Positions 1 through 12,984 are shown, counted from the stretch's first letter. The stretch: 64,000 nucleotides of DNA from Micropterix aruncella (GCA_944548615.1 OX155954.1:3329335-3393334), one strand, 5' to 3'. Numbers and translations are program-made. Notes: generated from the sequence alone by a model not told the origin.

Positions 1-713
1 TGGGTCGATGCCCGTCTCTACGTAACGGACGTAATACGCCGGTCTGCCGTGCGATGAATTATATATTTTTTCACTCACATTTTACAATATCAGTCGAATA
101 AAAAATATATGTCTGTAATTCAAGTAAGTGTGGCTATCAGAATATATTTTTTTCATACCGATAACTCTTATGGTTAAAAAGTAAACTTCGTATAAGTAAA
201 AAAAAGATGTCAACGATTTTTGGATTTTACCAATTATTTCATATATTTTCTATGGATAGGTATTTTTTTTCTTCCAGAAATGAATTTGTTATCATTGAGT
301 TACCCGAAAATGATATCTAACTTGCCCAAGTACTTATAGTCCGAAAGATAAAACGCTCAAAGTGACGCGCGGCGGAATCAAATTTCCACCCCCTCCCCCC
401 GCCACCCGCGGGGTGGCCGCCGATGGCTCCCGGTCTAAATCCACTCAGGACCGCCTAAGGAACAATTGTGCCAAGTATGAGCCTTTAATCACAAAATGCA
501 GGGTACATCGCACTAAATCCCCAGCTAATAGGTACACTACCGCTCAAAAGTATTTGGGCACCCACTTTTAATGTACTAATTATATAAGGTTGTAATTAGA
601 AAATCCTGTTTTTATGCACATTTGAGTACATCCCCGAAATGCATTTATATCGCTCACAAATCAAATTTTAATATTCGGCCATAATCCCTAATAAATAACA
701 TACAATCAAATAC
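1..713. other. AT-rich stretch without a recognisable gene
   Basis: No gene seen. A short ORF (362-571, +) begins in a C-rich tract and has a proline run; it has no recognisable domain and looks like chance coding. Confidence 0.5.
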
Positions 714-2450
714 GGAGCTGCCATGGAATTCACCGACCAAAGTCGGGGCCATCATAAAACAATTTTTTTTATACTTCGGGTTGGGGGGAGGGTGATTGGT
801 GGATTTCGGACTAACGACCGGCTTTGGTAGGTTTAGGACAGCTGTCTTGCTACATGTGAGCGTTCACCTTACCACCCATTAAATCCCCGTTCGAAGCCAT
901 AGAATTTGAGATACGGAAATCGCGGTTTTAGATATTTTATCTAGAAAAGAGTTGATTATTTTCCTGGAAAGACCAAGATCTTTAAAGAGGTGAAACAGAG
1001 ATTTGGCTGGCAGGCCACGAGCGCCAACTTCTACCCTGGGAGAGGCGAACAGTGAAGCCGTTTCGGGTGACTGTCCTTGCGAGATCATGGTATTTATTTA
1101 ATGTGTACTCGTGGTCTTTTGGGATATTTGATTCCCATGAAAAGGTAAATTCTACAATAAGGCCACCTTCTTCTCCGTTATATCTGAACGGAGTGCTGTG
1201 CATCGAGACTTTTATGAAATTTATACTACTTAGAGACTGAATCAACCTCCAGAATCCAATCTAAAGCTTTCTCGATTATTGGGAAAGGTTTTGTAATTAA
1301 ATGGTTTTTGCCTTTAGAGCCATCCCGCACAAGCTGTATTGGGAGTTTGAAGGGTAATGTCAAACCCTTGTTGGCACGAGCCACTGAGAGGCTAATTACC
1401 TCGAGAATAACAGCAAGGACTTTGTCGTGGTGGTAAGTGTACCGTCCTTGATCTAAGGCCTTCTTGCAGCCAGCCAGCTATATGTCTAGCTGTGCAAGGG
1501 GCATTGCTACAAAGGGGACATGAACTATCCTCGGCATAGCTTCAACGGGTTACTGGGGTCTGAAAGTGTATGCTGACAGGCATTTAAATAAAATTTCAGC
1601 ATTTCTGGCGTCCAGTCATACAACATTACCTTCTAGTGCATTAAAGGAGGAATGCAAAAGTCTCCAATTGTTGTCCAATCTTTCTTGGCATTGAGGGCCA
1701 ATAAGCATGAGCCATACTGTTGCTATCGTATTCTCCCCGCAAGCGAGACTTCTTTAAGTCCACATCGCTCATGGTTGTACTGCCATACCCCAGACCAGTG
1801 CCATTCTGACTGATTCCAGCAAGGATTTTTTTGTGGAAGTCTACGCGGGTTGTAGATCACTTGACTCACTACGGCCACTTATTAAGAGCTTCGTTATTGC
1901 TTCGAATTTTTGGTTATTCTGAAGTTGGCGTAGAGCAGAGAGGGCAGTTTTAGCGCTAGCCCAAAATAGTGTATGGACCTAAAGAGCGTCGAGGGGTCAG
2001 TTGGTTTGGCTAAGCACAGCCAGAATTTTAAACTAGCTGTCACCAGCGCCTCTAGAAGGGACAGTTGGGTTTTGGTGAAATCGTAAATAAGAAAGGGCCA
2101 TGACAAATGCGAGGTTAGATAATTGACATAGATCCAAGACGAGGGCCAGAAATTAGCAAGGCGGAATTTGAAATGGTTATTTGGGTCTATAAGGGAGATA
2201 TTAGGGCCCTTATAAACCAATTTGGGGTCATAGGACGTAAATTTTGTGTCTATGCGAGTGAGTCCAAGGCAAAAAAACATTTGGAGGGCTTCACTTTTAT
2301 ACAGCCTGACCAGTCGCTGAACAACTCCACTTTCTGTAATAGCAGGTAACGCTGCTTAGGGCTCCTGGTGATAAAAGTTAGGTCTTCGGCAAAAGCGAGG
2401 CGATGATAAAGATATTGGACAATAATGAAAATTCGGGAAAAAAGAGTCAT
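714..2450 (-). pseudogene. Decayed non-LTR retrotransposon, RT and C-terminal end (copy 1 of 3)
   Basis: Minus-strand LINE relic. Near 2400-2290 a reverse-transcriptase palm stretch reads LAFAEDLTFITRSPKQ, where the usual F/YADD box has become FAED, followed by DWSGCIKV and a KPSKC motif typical of non-LTR RTs. After several frameshifts the C-terminal part reads EFTFSWESNIP, NKYHDLA and EVGARGLPAKSLFHLFKDLG (about 1200-900), followed by a 3' UTR to about 714. The pattern of acidic residue, short spacer, KY..LA and EVGARG resembles the endonuclease-bearing C-terminus of R2/R4/NeSL-type LINEs, but this clade call is an inference. Two 3' copies of the same family lie at 45237-45716 and 54412-54806. 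Stops and frameshifts show it is dead. Confidence 0.7.
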
Positions 2451-2600
2451 TTAACAATTCTAGGAAGTCATTTAACAATTAAACATTTTATTGTAGGTAG
2501 CCCTAATTATATATTTTTTATATTGAAGACTATTTAGGCGTTGTTCGCCTAATCTCGTGTTGTTTTGTTCTCGCATATTTTCACATTTCCTCGGACTGGA

Positions 2601-2774
2601 ATGAATTTCCATCGCTTGGACGCGTACCAACTTGTCGATTCGCAGAACAAACTCCTGGAACGATTCCAGAAGAAGCTGCTTCCGATCACCGGTCTTATCT
2701 CGTCACTTCGCCTGACATATAAGCGCTATAAGCGGACCGGACTTACAATTATTATATTGTTTAGATTGCTTTAG
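2601..2774 (+). CDS. Candidate 57-residue ORF, unknown
   Basis: ATG at 2601 to TAG at 2772-2774. The ORF is more GC-rich than its surroundings in its first 45 codons and encodes a basic, leucine-rich peptide (MNFHRLDAYQLVDSQNKLLE at the start, then several K/R pairs). The last dozen codons are AT-rich and hydrophobic, suggesting that a real exon or gene fragment ends near 2743 and reads on into noncoding DNA. No family is recognised. It could be one exon, a retrocopied fragment, or chance. Confidence 0.2.
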   Translation: MNFHRLDAYQLVDSQNKLLERFQKKLLPITGLISSLRLTYKRYKRTGLTIIILFRLL

Positions 2775-4274
2775 ATAGAAAAGTTATTTTTGTATAAAGA
2801 TAACATTTCGTGCACACATCGTAGAAAAAAAATATGCGCGCGCTATTGTGAATAATCTGACATTGAAAACGCAAAGATAACGTAGTCGTCTGTAAATAAT
2901 AGTGACCTTAACAGAACATGCATCGTTCCGAACTCCAATTTAAGGTCGATGTCAAAAACGTGTGTAACTGTGTCTAAATGCAGTCAAGGAATTGACGTGC
3001 ATACGTTTCAAATCAAATGTGTCACGAATAATTTGATTCATTAAAGAAATCAAGTTGAGAGCAGAGCAAGGGCGTTATGGCACCACGTTTACGACAGACG
3101 TCGCATTTTGACGCGTTCTGTACCTCCTAACTGTCTGATAATAGTATATTTCATGAATGATATATTGTTTTTTTTCTGAGTTTTGATATTTTTAGATATC
3201 ATTATTTGAATTTTGTTTCTTAATATTTTAGTTATCTGATTCTATCAATTGACGATTATTTTAAGGGGGGAGAGCATGGTTTAGACGGGCAAAAAAAACA
3301 TGTTGTTTTTATATTTTTATTCATGAATCATTTACCTACCTCTGGAATAGCTGATAGTATTAGACTGCTATAGATGTAAAAAGCTTACGACTTTTCGGTA
3401 AAGAAAACTTAAAACGCGTTTTTCTCAAAACCATATTTTTCAGTTTTGCGCCGGTGATAAAAAAAAGTACTTGACGGATCGAGTTACAAATAAAAAAATT
3501 AAGATTATTAAATTCTCTTCTATATGAAGTAAAAAAAAAAGAAAAAATTAATTTATATATTTTTTTTTAATAGTTAAACACAAAATTTTGGGGCGAAAAT
3601 AGATTTTATTTCTTACAATCCTTGAAAAATTATAAAAATAATACATTTTAGTTATGTAATTTTTTTAGTTCATCTACAAAATGTAAAAATTAATATCTTA
3701 GTTTACTTTTTTTGTTTCAGGTAAAATTACACTCGCTATTACCGGCGCAAGCAGATACCGTCGTTTTTGCAGCGGTAGAATAGAAATTACAATTAAATAT
3801 CTCAGACATTTACAATTAAATATCTCAAAAATTGTTTTTTTACTATTGCAAAAAATATTTTTATTTTTCAAATGGTAATCAAACCGCTATAAAAGATTCC
3901 TGATCAGATTTCAACTTTAGGTTATAAAAAAATCATGAAAAACATGTTTTTTGGCCTTCTAAGCTCTTAAATTATTTTATTCAGTTATGATACTGAACTT
4001 ATTAGGTTTTCTATTTGTGTTTAAAATAGGTAAAAGAACGAAACTAATATCATGCAAAAAGTTTGTAATAACAGCCTCTTATTTAAAGTAGCTTGTATAT
4101 TTACTATCTTCAAAATCAGTAAATTCGCCAATTGGATACGAATGTAATGTAATATACTCCTGGATAACTCTCCTATGCTGCTATTTCCAATGCTAATCGT
4201 CTTCTATATTTTAGGTTGGCCCTTGCTCGTGTTTTAGCCTATGTTCTCAATTTTATTAAGATACCTACTTATAA
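2775..4274. other. AT-rich intergenic DNA with a weak inverted-repeat pair
   Basis: No gene seen. Very A/T-rich with many A and T runs. A short inverted pair (GCGCCGGTGATA near 3450 and its imperfect complement near 3740) may bound a decayed ~310 bp MITE. Confidence 0.35.
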
Positions 4275-5342
4275 ACTTATTTATTTATTTATTTATTATT
4301 TATTTAGGAATTAATTACTATAAAACATTGAATTGCTTACAAAAATAACAGGAACCGAATGGCAAAACCTTAACCTTTTGCTTATTTGATTATGTCACCC
4401 AACTTGGGACTAGCCCGTTCTAGGGTGGACAGGACTCTAATATTACAATCAAGTTTGCTTGATTGCTTGATTGCTTACAGATGTACAAGTTTTAGTAAAA
4501 AGCTAATAACACTGAATTGCCCTAAAATTTGGTCTTCAAAAAAAAAAGAAGTAAAAATAAAAATAAGATAAAATAATAAATAAAATGCAATTCCATTATA
4601 TAATCGGCAATAATATAAAATTCGAATAAATAATATAAGTAAAGTTATATGTCAGAAAAAAAAGAAACAGTCATTAATATTTAATATATGTTAAGTAATA
4701 AAGGATTTAATGAAAATATATAGTCAAAAAAAGTACAATTCATTTTCAAAATAATATATAACAAAAAAGTCAAATAATTTTTGGTAGTTAGTTCAATGTT
4801 AAAATATATTCAACATACATGTTTAAAAATATGTTTAAATTTGTGCACCTAAGTTTTATTAAACTATTATTTCTAACATTTGATGTATGGTTAGTCTGTC
4901 GTGATTCGATAACCATTTCTTTAATTTATTTTTGAATTCCGTAAATGTCAAATTCATTTTTATTTCCATATTGATAAGATTGTAAAATCTCGGCGCAATG
5001 AAAGAGTAATGTCTTTGTCCAAATGATGTTTTCATTCTGGGTATTATAAGGCTATTTTGTATAACTTGTCTCGTTGGTCTTCGGTTCTGAATTATTCCTA
5101 GATTTGAGTTATTATCCAAAAATAGCCTTAAGAAAGAAGTTTTTAGAAAAAATTGCCTACAATCAAGGACATTAGCTTCTTTATAAAGTTCATTAGTAGG
5201 ATGGCAATATGGTCTACGTAAAATAATTTTTAATATAAATTTCTGCGCAACTTGCAATGGCTCTAGCAGGGTTTTACCACATCCACCCCATCCAATTATG
5301 CCGTAAGTAATAAGCGATTCACATAAAGCATAATAAACAGTT
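4275..5342 (-). pseudogene. LINE 3' end with reverse-transcriptase C-terminus
   Basis: An open minus-strand frame from about 5342 to 4859 reads YALCESLITYGIIGWGGCGK, then the conserved RT C-terminal pattern (LQVAQKFILKIILRRP; TSFGQRHYSFIAPRFYNLI; FKNKLKKWL). This is the post-palm region of Jockey/CR1-type LINEs. An AT-rich 3' UTR follows, ending near 4275 in (TTTA)n on the plus strand, the microsatellite tail of the element. Only about 160 residues remain, so it is a 5'-truncated copy. The frame is largely intact, so the insertion is relatively young. Confidence 0.75.
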
Positions 5343-6351
5343 TTTAGTGTTTTGGAATCCAGAATAGAGGTAGTCGAACTAGTCGTGATAACGCACTGTT
5401 ATCTCGAAGTGACGATGCTACATGCGGAACATCGTAGCGGGAGTGCCAAACCTTGAGCATGCGCTGGTCATCGATGTATAAGGGCCTAGATGGGCCATTC
5501 GCGCGCGAAAATGACCATTCAATACTAATACGGATCGTTGCCATTAGTAGTTCCGCAAGTACTTTCCGGTGTGAGCGAACCCGTGACGAATATACATATC
5601 TGTGCTATTCTCTCGCATACTGTTCAATGTATTGCCCTCTTTCTATCACATGTTTTTACGCGCAGCGGATATGACCCAACTCATTTGTACTCGAAGGCAT
5701 ATCTATGCCTTATATATCGATGGCGCTGGCACCCTTGGCCATATCAGCTACTTCGAGGGAGCACATATATCTAGCTATGTACCAGATCGTGCAGGCGAAG
5801 CGATTGGTATTCCGTATGACTTTGAAGACCTCGTTCTTTGATATGTAGCCGAGACTACGAGTCTTCTAGGAGCTGTCCCAGAAGAAATTGGTCTTAATCC
5901 GTTACAATCTAGCTAGACACTAAACATTTTACGATGTGGCCACACTTTGAATTCGCCACACATTCCCTACCCTCGCAAAATGAAAGTCTGCCCTACTTCT
6001 TTAATTTCCCTATCTGTAACGGACGTTGCTTTGGAACCACATTATCTGCGATATTACCAAGAATAGCCTCATGCTGAGGCTGAATATACCATTGATATTA
6101 TATATGGTATTAGCAGAGTATCTTTATTCTCGAGCTACAACAGTGCATTGCGGAAAGAGGATGCAAAGAATGTGGGCAGAGATGTACGTCTCGACGAACG
6201 CGTTTGGTTAGCGTTACGCGCAGGTAAAGCCTGGCGATTTTTTCGAATGTTTGCATATCTGGGTGATCCGAATAGCGTGACATCTGGCGGCCATATCCGA
6301 GCCCTTACGACTCGTGACGTATTCGCTTCGATTTCAATTTTGTTCTAAGAG
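5343..6351. other. Intergenic DNA ending in a shared repeat fragment
   Basis: No gene recognised; several overlapping short ORFs with no known domain. About 6245-6350 matches the reverse complement of 31494-31603 (core GAGCCCTTACGACTCGT), so at least the right end is an interspersed repeat. Confidence 0.5.
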
Positions 6352-7030
6352 TAGCTACTGTCTGGTATACTATGGTATTAGATTGTTTAACGCCATAGTG
6401 AGATTTGAAAAGCCTTTTGCGCCGGTGAAATTCAGATGGCGCCGATAGCATTGACGGCGAAACTAATAGCAATAGCAATGTATTTGGTCACCTATAAAAA
6501 CAAAGATAATAAATGGCTTTTATAAAGGACTGATTGACCAATGATAACAACAATAACATTGAATTATTAGTGTCATCTATCGCATTTTTATATAATCTGA
6601 TCACATCACATAAATAACACGAAGAGATAGAATGCCATATATTAGTCTATCTGAATGTTGAAGTGCCTAATTATTACGTATTGAAACTTGCAAACCAAAT
6701 TGAAAATTGACATCATTATGTAAATATTATTAAAATAATAAGAGCTATGTTTTAAAAATTCGTTTAGTAGTATATTTCGTAGTATATTTCGTAGTATATT
6801 TCGAGATAAAATACCGTATATGATTGTGCACTCTAAAGTGCTATCTAAAATACGCCGCCATGCTGTTATACCACGAACGCCTATGGAAGTATGGGTGCCA
6901 TCTACACGTTGCGTTTCGTAGTAAAATAATAGTTGCCAAATCGTAGTACTAATAGTTGTAAACGTAGTAATAATAGTTGCCAATGATATTACGTATGCTG
7001 CAGACAACATGGCGTTATACAAGACAGTGT
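6352..7030. mobile_element. Long MITE, family M, copy 1 (5S-SINE-free)
   Basis: Shares with 20592-21393 and 21825-22851 the ordered landmarks TTAGATTG...AACGCCATAGT, GATAGCATTG.CGGCGAAACT, ATGCCAT.T.TTAGTCTAT and TAATTATTA.GTATTGAAAC. The termini are degraded here. No transposase is present. This copy is an empty reference for the two nested insertions found in the other copies. Confidence 0.7.
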
Positions 7031-7735
7031 AATCACTTTAACGTCGGGGAAATGCTGTTAGCGGTTAGCCACAGACAAAGGAAAGGGGGGTAGAAATGGG
7101 GTATAGCCTCGGGGGGTTATACGAACAGACCGCCCAGCAAAATACCGTTTGTTTTATAAACCTGCGACAAAGGGTGAATCATATTACTGAAGTTAGTAAA
7201 GCGAAGGACCACCTGATGCCTATCTCAATTTATCGTCTCAATCCCTACAGGGTTCAAAAACCGATCATTAGTGCTTATAGTTTTCGAAACGCCGACCGCA
7301 GTAAAAGAAACATCAATTGGGAAGTTCGTCTCGAAATAAATTACCCATAAAAGTAAGGAAAGGAAGGAAGGAAACGATTCGAGTGGATCCCTCGAGGGCG
7401 GTCGAGCAAGGGACGCCGCAAATGGAGTGGCTCAAAGGATCCTTGTTTGAAATTGCGGTAAGAAGTTAAGAAACACACGCGCGAGCGAAACAAATCTTGT
7501 ATTATGTCTCATTAAGGGGGTCTGACTTAGCTTGAGACAGTAAATGCATATATACATTGGTTTATTGAAAGCGTGTCGATTACAAAGTATATTTTTGTAC
7601 ACCGTGGTCCAAAATAACGATGACACAATTAAAACCCGAAAAAAACAAAATTGGAATGCGTCTTATTGACTTTTTTATCTTTATTATTTTACATAATCTT
7701 ACGGAAAATTAACCGTATGTGTATTCGCTATTTCT
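7031..7735. other. Intergenic DNA with one unassigned ORF
   Basis: An 84-codon plus-strand ORF (7096-7350) follows a purine-rich leader but shows no recognisable domain. Nothing else is supported. Confidence 0.35.
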
Positions 7736-8200
7736 TTGCAACGACGAGCAATAATAGCTTTAAATAAAACTAAAAAAGCAGTGTGGGATAGGTTAGGAGA
7801 GCGTTCCGGGGGAGGAAGAAAATCCAGCTTTAGGACGTCTAGGAACCGACGTAACATCAAAAAAAGGTTGGATCGCAATCCACAGACCAAGGTGAGAATA
7901 TTGGCTCGAAATCTCAGGATAAATCGCCGTACGGTGCAACACATTGTCGAATCTGACGAATTGAGAAAAGCGATGGCGTACGAAATGAGAAAATGGAAAC
8001 TTATTAAGGACAAAACTAAAAAAGTTCGACTCGAATGATGTAGTTTTCCCAAGTTAACTGGGCCTACCCTCATGGTAAAATTTCGATTATCCCAAATTAA
8101 CTCAAGGTGAGAACATTGGCTCGAGATCTCCAGATAAGTCGCTATATGCAACACATTGTCAAATCTGTCTACAATTTGACGGCGTACAAACTGAGGAAAG
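7736..8200 (+). pseudogene. Tc1/mariner-superfamily transposase N-terminus, partly duplicated
   Basis: The 100-codon frame 7736-8038 reads RRNIKKRLDRNPQTKVRILA, then RNLRINRRTVQHIVESDE, the second helix-turn-helix of a Tc1/mariner-type transposase DNA-binding region. No DDE/D catalytic domain follows. From about 8081 to 8200 a second, more decayed copy of the same block appears (TCAAGGTGAGAACATTGGCT; CAACACATTGTC), so the helix-turn-helix segment is present twice in tandem, 200 bp apart. This indicates an internally rearranged, dead element rather than a host regulator. Confidence 0.65.
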
Positions 8201-9335
8201 ATTTATTCATCGTTTTGTTCAATACATTGGCAAGCAGGCCAGCAAAAAAATATTGAAGTAAATCATTCCCCTGAAATGTCTGCTTAGCGTGGATGGTGTA
8301 GTAAAATACTGGCTTGAAGATCGTTTTTATATCGAATTTGTTTAGCATCTTACTTATTCGATGTCACGCCCTTGACGTATGGGTAAGAACGCTCTTGATC
8401 TGCTCTGTTTCCGGGTTTCGTCTGTATTGGATCGTGTGCGTGTCTCGTGATGTTTTCCGTATCCATTTCTCCTACGGACATCATTGACATGTTCCATCTC
8501 TCGCGGAAAATGTCCAGCGTCGCATAGATCACGTGCTCGATTCACGCGCGACGTTTGCACTGAGCGTAGATGGTAGGGATGATGGTGTGAGCTTGCATGC
8601 AAATATCTGTCCATATGTGTGGGCTTCCGATATACCCTGAGCATATACCCGATATACACTGGATAGGACACGAGAAAACTCGGAGAGCCCAGAGGATACG
8701 AGATAACTCGGGATAATCTCGATTTGGATTTTAAATATTACATAATATAAAACAATTGAAAAATATATTTTTTTAAACCACTGCCTTTAAAAGGGGTAAG
8801 GAAGCGGTTAAACAACGCGCCTTTGCTGAATATTGAAAAAAAAACGAATGAACAATCCCAAAATCACTCAAATGATAACATATGGGCTGCTAATAGTAAC
8901 CGCAGGATATAGTATTCTTGATGGATTTCAGGACACATCTTATTTACTGAATATACAATTGTTAGTATTGGGCAGTGTCGAATTTTAAATAAAATAATCA
9001 AAATCTAAAAAATAATACTCATTCCAAAAAAAATAGTAAAAATAATAGTCAAATAATCAGAATATTAAACCAAATAACTATTTTTTTTTAAACCACAGTA
9101 CAGTAACGCAATCACAATCACATACAGGCGCTACATTCTCGGAGATGTTATCAATCAAATTATTTTTGCAACTGTTTGTATACAATTTTTAAGCAATTTC
9201 AAACAGTCGGCAACGCTACTTTAGTTGCTGCTCTCTTCATTGCGCGCATCTTCTTACCCTGCACAGGTAGGAAATAGACGCACATCGTTACGTCAGATGG
9301 CGTCGCTACGAAATCTATCTTTTTATCCATTTTCA
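8201..9335. other. Intergenic DNA, no gene recognised
   Basis: 8350-8700 is GC-richer, with two overlapping minus-strand ORFs (60 and 105 codons) that lack any known domain. 8700-9335 is AT-rich with poly(A/T) runs. Confidence 0.4.
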
Positions 9336-9582
9336 CCCTATTTATTTATTTATTTTATTTTATAGCAAACTTACAGATAGTAAATATATAACACTAGTAT
9401 TTTAGAAACATATACAAACTAAACAAATTTACTATCCTATGAACAGTTTGGAATGCTTGCATTACAAATTAACAGAAATAACATGAACACGTTGATAGTA
9501 GAAAAAAATTTATAATAAAGCTAATAATAATATAAGGGTAAGAAAAGTAATAACTAAATAAGTTGTTAATAAGGTTAATTGG

Positions 9583-9627
<45 letters not shown>

Positions 9628-9665
9628 TGTGAGAATAGTACGAAAGGATATCGCTAAAAATACCA
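9336..9665 (-). repeat. LINE-like 3' tail fragment with (AAT)n microsatellite
   Basis: Begins with TTTA repeats, then ATAG.AAACTTACA.ATAGTAAA and CTATCCTATGAACAGTTT, shared with 12420-12700. This is consistent with LINE 3' UTRs inserted in minus orientation. A perfect (AAT)n run of about 43 bp lies at 9584-9627. Confidence 0.6.
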
Positions 9666-9944
9666 AAAAAACAAGGGCCTTAACTAATTAATTAAAAACG
9701 AAAATACTAATGAATGCCTTCCCTGTGAAAACCAACCCCCCCGGAATAACTTTATTCTCGATTCATGTTCGTAAAAATCGAGTTTTACGTGTCGAAAGAA
9801 AACAGCTGTTTACTATATAGGATGATATGATAAAACATGGTTTCATGCAATATTATCGATAAGGGAACTGTACTTGTATGTGTATTTCTTTTTGATAGAA
9901 TCATACAAAAACAGAAACGGCATAATTCTGTTTCTTGCCGTAAT
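9666..9944. other. No feature seen
   Basis: AT-rich DNA between two repeats; nothing supported. Confidence 0.3.
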
Positions 9945-10253
9945 TTAACCCTTTCCCTCAAGGCCTTTTTCGCGTTTAAGAAAATACTACATCATATTGG
10001 ATAAATACCATTTTAATAATACAATACGAAATCAATATTATGCGAATATACTACTGAAATTCTACGAAAGTACCACTAAAAAACCATTAAAATCTTAGAA
10101 TGGGGGTGACACAACTGATTTATTCTGAACATCAGATAGGAAAAATACCATTTTTATACCACGGTAAATACTACTAAAATACTACGAAAATACTAGTGGA
10201 CGCAACAAACCGCCCGGGTACTGCAACGGAGCCGCTAGAGTGCAAAGGGTTAA
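9945..10253. mobile_element. piggyBac-like non-autonomous element (TTAA, 309 bp)
   Basis: Flanked by TTAA on both sides (9945-9948 and 10250-10253), with termini starting CCCTTT in inverted orientation (TTAACCCTTTCCCTCAAGG left; reverse complement of the right end TTAACCCTTTGCACTC). TTAA target duplication and CCC/GGG tips are the hallmark of piggyBac elements. There is no transposase; the interior contains repeated TACTACTAAAATACTACGAA-like words. Confidence 0.65.
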
Positions 10254-11487
10254 TATAATTAATGTATAGTACCTACAAATCTCTCGAAATTAACTATTAA
10301 CCTAAAATTATAAAACTGAACCAGATAAAGTTTTATATGTCTTGCATATTTTGTGCTCATTAAGTATTGTTTGTGCACATTTGCACGCATATGCCAGCAT
10401 TTATTAATTGCATAATAATCTATTGACGATAGCCTAAAAACGTTCTTTCAGCTCAAAATCGAGAGCGTGTCAACTAATTAAACATGCTTCACTTGGCGCG
10501 AATATTCACAAGCTTTGAAATATCGTCCCTAATATTCTGTAATCTTCAAGGATATGTTTTCTAGAATATAAATTAAGGGGAGGGTAAAAGGGGAGAAGGA
10601 TTAGGAGAATAAGGATAAAACGAAAGATGGATTAAGGATATACGGATTAAGGAAAACACCATAACAACACATCGCATTATTAAAATAAAGGGTATAAAAT
10701 TACAAAATTTATCTATACATTTTATATGAATACTTAGATGAAGATGGTTTTATCTGATTAAAAGTTGTATTTATCAATCTTCTATATATCATGAGTAGAG
10801 GTACGGAATTTTCGTTTTTAGGAAATAGATGCGTATTTATGCAAAATTCTTGAAATTTAGAAAAAGCGAAAATACGCACCTGAATAAACACAACAAATGA
10901 AGCCTACTTTCATATTGGTCAGTTATTTTGCCCATCTGTGGCTGAGAGTCATTACCTTAAAACAAAATACATTACTCGAAAACACTCAAAAAATCCTTTT
11001 TTCAGAGAACTTTCTCAAAATGAGCTGATTTATGGGTATACTTACTTTTATCGCTTAATGCTTCAATCGGTAAATAAGAATGAAAATGCCAATGTTAAGA
11101 ACATATTATGGGGTACTAAATGCTGCTTTTCAACATTTGCTGAAGCAGCGTTACAGAGATGAAGCAGTTAAAGCAAGAGTTAGTTACTTCTACGCTGTAA
11201 GTTGAACAGCGTAGAAGCAGAACGCGTCTTTATTAAATAGAATATCGCCGTTACGGAAAGAACGATTCTAAATGGTCAAATATTGAAAGTACAATAATGT
11301 TAGCTTTTAATTAATATTAAATATATTTTTTTGGTATATTAAAAAGTTTTTCATTTTTCTTTTTTTGCGAAAATTCTGTACGCGATATACGCGGAGAAAT
11401 ATCGATAAAAACTAGCCAATATTGATTTATGATTTTTAGATTACGATTTTAAAGTAATATATCCTGTGTAACAAAGTAACATATGGG
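10254..11487. other. Intergenic DNA with a polypurine tract
   Basis: No gene recognised. 10570-10655 is almost entirely purine on the plus strand (GGGGAGGGTAAAAGGGGAGA and onward). A 74-codon ORF at 10938-11162 has no known domain. Confidence 0.4.
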
Positions 11488-11916
11488 GTGTTATTACTGC
11501 ACAGGCATTTTGTTCTGTGAGTGAATCAGTACAACGTGGTAAGCAACTTTTAATAAAAAAAATTGGAAAAAAACAAAAAATTTTTTTTTTTTTGGAAATT
11601 AAATATATATTTTTTTTTAATTTGAGAATTTGAAGAAGTTGACTGTTAAATAAAGGTTTGAGAAGCGTTTGAGCGCGCTGCACCATCTAGGGGTAGGTAA
11701 TAAGTCGTAAATAAACAATATCAGCGATATTTTACCAACCGCTAGATAGCGCATCGTGAACACAGCTTTTCATACTATTTAAAAAAAAAAGAAAAAGCAT
11801 TTTTTTTTTCAAAAATTTTATTTTTTATTTTTCAGGTTTTTTTGAAAAAAAATATAAAAATTTGCTTACTTTGGTGTACTGAGTCACCCACAACAAAATG
11901 CCCGTGCAGTAATAAT
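11488..11916. mobile_element. MITE family C, copy 1 (about 430 bp)
   Basis: Terminal inverted repeats of about 45 bp: left TTATTACTGCACAGGCATTT then GTGAATCAGTAC; the right end, read in reverse complement, gives TTATTACTGCACGGGCATTT then GTGACTCAGTAC. The interior contains ATATTTTACC..C.GCTAGATAGCGCA, shared with the copy at 55710-56476. No ORF of note. The superfamily is not determined. Confidence 0.7.
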
Positions 11917-12419
11917 AAGTCAGTAAGTTGATGAGTCCTCTAAAACAAGTTAAAATCTTTTAGATTTAATTAGTTTTCCAGAAAATACTGCAAAAAAAAA
12001 ACATATAAAAAGAACAATAATAAAATAATAATAATAAGTAATTGGTCAGGAAGTTGATCAATCCTCTAAAAGAGTTATAAATCTCTCAGATTTCATTAGT
12101 TTTCCAGAAAGTTCAGTCAAAAAATCGGAGAGAATAATGAAATTTTGCTGAATTTTACTGAAAAACTTGTACACTGAAAAATTTTCAATTCATTTAAAAC
12201 ATTCTTCGACTTAATAATTTTGAGATTAAATAAGTCACGTTTGACGATTTTATTTTAAATGGGCAAAAAAATGAGACCAGTACCTATAAGTATTTAAAAA
12301 AAAACATTACGTCAGACTCATAGCTTTTAGGAGTTTTCTTTAAGTTAAATCTAAAAAAATACATTATATATAAATAAATAACCTTAATAATTCGTAATTT
12401 GCATAAATGAGATATCGAA
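11917..12419. other. No gene seen
   Basis: AT-rich DNA. Two related segments (AGTTGATGAGTCCTCTAAAA near 11925 and GTTGATCAATCCTCTAAAAG near 12050) look like a diverged local duplication of about 125 bp. Confidence 0.4.
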
Positions 12420-12700
12420 ATGATGTTTTAATTTTATTTCATTTTATAGTAAACTTACAAATAGTAAAATACATTATACTCGATTTGCAAAACCTAGTTA
12501 AACAAAACTAATTTTCTATCCTATGAACAGTTTACAATGCTTGGATAACAACTTACGATGGAAATAACATGGGCGCTTTAATAATAGGTAAGTGGAAAAA
12601 TTGGATATTATTGATTTTAATTATAATATGATATAACATAATAGAAGGGTATGGTATAATATAATAAAGTCATATAATACAGTACAGCAGTATTATATGG
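12420..12700 (-). repeat. LINE-like 3' tail fragment, second copy
   Basis: Same landmarks as 9336-9665: TTTTATAGTAAACTTACAAA, then CTATCCTATGAACAGTTT.AATGCTTG. Confidence 0.55.
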
Positions 12701-12984
12701 CAGTTGGAAATAGGAGATTCATGAAATTATTAAATTATGTATCATATTTAATTATTATAAAATCAAAAAATCATTAAATATGTCTAATGTTTTACATGTG
12801 GCATCAAATCACGACACATACTGGTGAGAGGTCTATTCGACAGGATATTGCTATTGCAAGCGACAACAGAAAATGTATGACAGCTCCTCGTTAGTCGCGG
12901 TGACACACGAAATTGAAAATTAGCTAGACTAACTGGGCTGTCTAGTCAATTGTGTAAAAGCTTATGACGACACGTTATATCGTT
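12701..12984. other. No feature seen
   Basis: AT-rich at first, then 12820-12984 of mixed composition; nothing recognised. Confidence 0.3.

Noticed and set aside
9469..9666. ORF with a poly-tyrosine run
   Set aside because: Antisense reading of (AAT)n.
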